Part shown: one piece after another, positions 44,151 to 44,286 of the stretch
Position numbering within the stretch: position 1 is the first letter of the stretch
Layout: every line of letters starts with the position of its first letter
NCBI GenBank assembly: GCA_903879705.1
Contig: CAIRMO010000097.1
Span: forward strand, 1-44,286
DNA: 44,286 nucleotides
Reading direction: 5' to 3'
From: an uncultured Candidatus Competibacteraceae bacterium
GTDB lineage: Bacteria > Pseudomonadota > Gammaproteobacteria > Competibacterales > Competibacteraceae
Position numbers and translations under genes: made by a program
The notes under the pieces: generated by a model
What the model saw: only the letters and a program-made list of their open reading frames with translations
Told to the model about the DNA's origin: nothing
Databases searched by the model: none

Positions 44151-44286
44151 GAGACTGTCTAAAAACTAAGATATTGAATTTCAATAGCTTTTCTGTAAAA
44201 TAAAGGGGTAAAAGCGGGTTGTAATAAAAAATTATTTTAAGCGCAAAAATTCTATTCGAGGTGATGTATGCCATGGCCAAAAGAAG
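44151..44286 (+). mobile_element. Left end of an insertion sequence, partial
   Basis: The PAS-type coding sequence stops being recognisable at about 44150, where GAGACTGTCTAAAAAC begins; sequences of this form are common IS ends. AT-rich DNA follows, then GAGG (44258-44261) before ATG codons at 44264, 44268 and 44273, probably the start of a rightward transposase that leaves the window within eight codons. IS family unknown. The far end and target duplication are outside the window. Confidence 0.55.

Noticed and set aside
44011-44280. An 89-codon leftward frame at the window end
   Set aside because: It crosses the IS junction and overlaps the PAS domain in a different frame, so it is incidental.
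1-44286. tRNA, rRNA, riboswitch or CRISPR array
   Set aside because: No cloverleaf, rRNA-like stretch, known riboswitch core or regularly spaced repeats were seen by reading; a dedicated search such as tRNAscan or Infernal was not possible.

Overview
The window looks like chromosome of a GC-rich gammaproteobacterium. Several gene neighbourhoods are typical of that class: yciB-yciI-bolA-parvulin, trpS-(scp)-rluB, glyQ-glyS-gmhB-(plsC), and an AcrR/MexAB-type efflux locus. The protein sequences read like Chromatiales or Competibacteraceae relatives, but that placement is an impression and not a result. I see no rRNA, tRNA or CRISPR.

Left part (1-23.8 kb), mostly housekeeping. ispH overlaps a LytS/AlgZ-type histidine kinase gene. 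A leftward yciB-yciI-bolA-parvulin set follows, then rightward yciO, a site-2 protease, trpS and rluB. Between trpS and rluB only the 3' half of scpB survives, frameshifted and fused out of frame to trpS; scpA is gone. A complete leftward Fe-S cluster operon follows (Rrf2 regulator, sufB, C, D, S, U, T). Rightward come a DAHP synthase and an FHA/sigma-54 activator. A leftward glyQ-glyS-gmhB group ends in a plsC gene cut off after its N-terminus. pbpC and a small zinc-ribbon gene close this part.

Middle (23.9-32.65 kb), accessory and more AT-rich. An apparently intact four-gene leftward cluster starts at a near-consensus promoter. It encodes a TerF-like vWA protein, a secreted 584-aa protein, a 961-aa membrane-anchored GTPase with five 48-residue repeats, and a membrane-anchored coiled-coil protein. 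Debris surrounds it on both sides: pieces that look like the N-terminus (32.5 kb) and C-terminus (24.0 kb) of one restriction-type DNA methyltransferase, plus other broken fragments. The cluster therefore seems to sit inside a dismantled defence island. It is the best candidate for an undescribed system; the proposal that its genes form one GTP-dependent envelope-associated system is inference.

Right part (32.7-44.3 kb). A small Tyr/Gly-rich exported protein is followed by a divergent TetR/RND efflux locus with a clear operator-promoter and no outer-membrane channel gene. uvrB follows, with a 118-bp MITE-like element just upstream of its start and a decayed IS701-like transposase beyond. Last is a PAS-PAS-GGDEF-EAL-CZB protein whose 5' end is cut off, apparently by an insertion sequence that begins near 44151 and runs out of the window.
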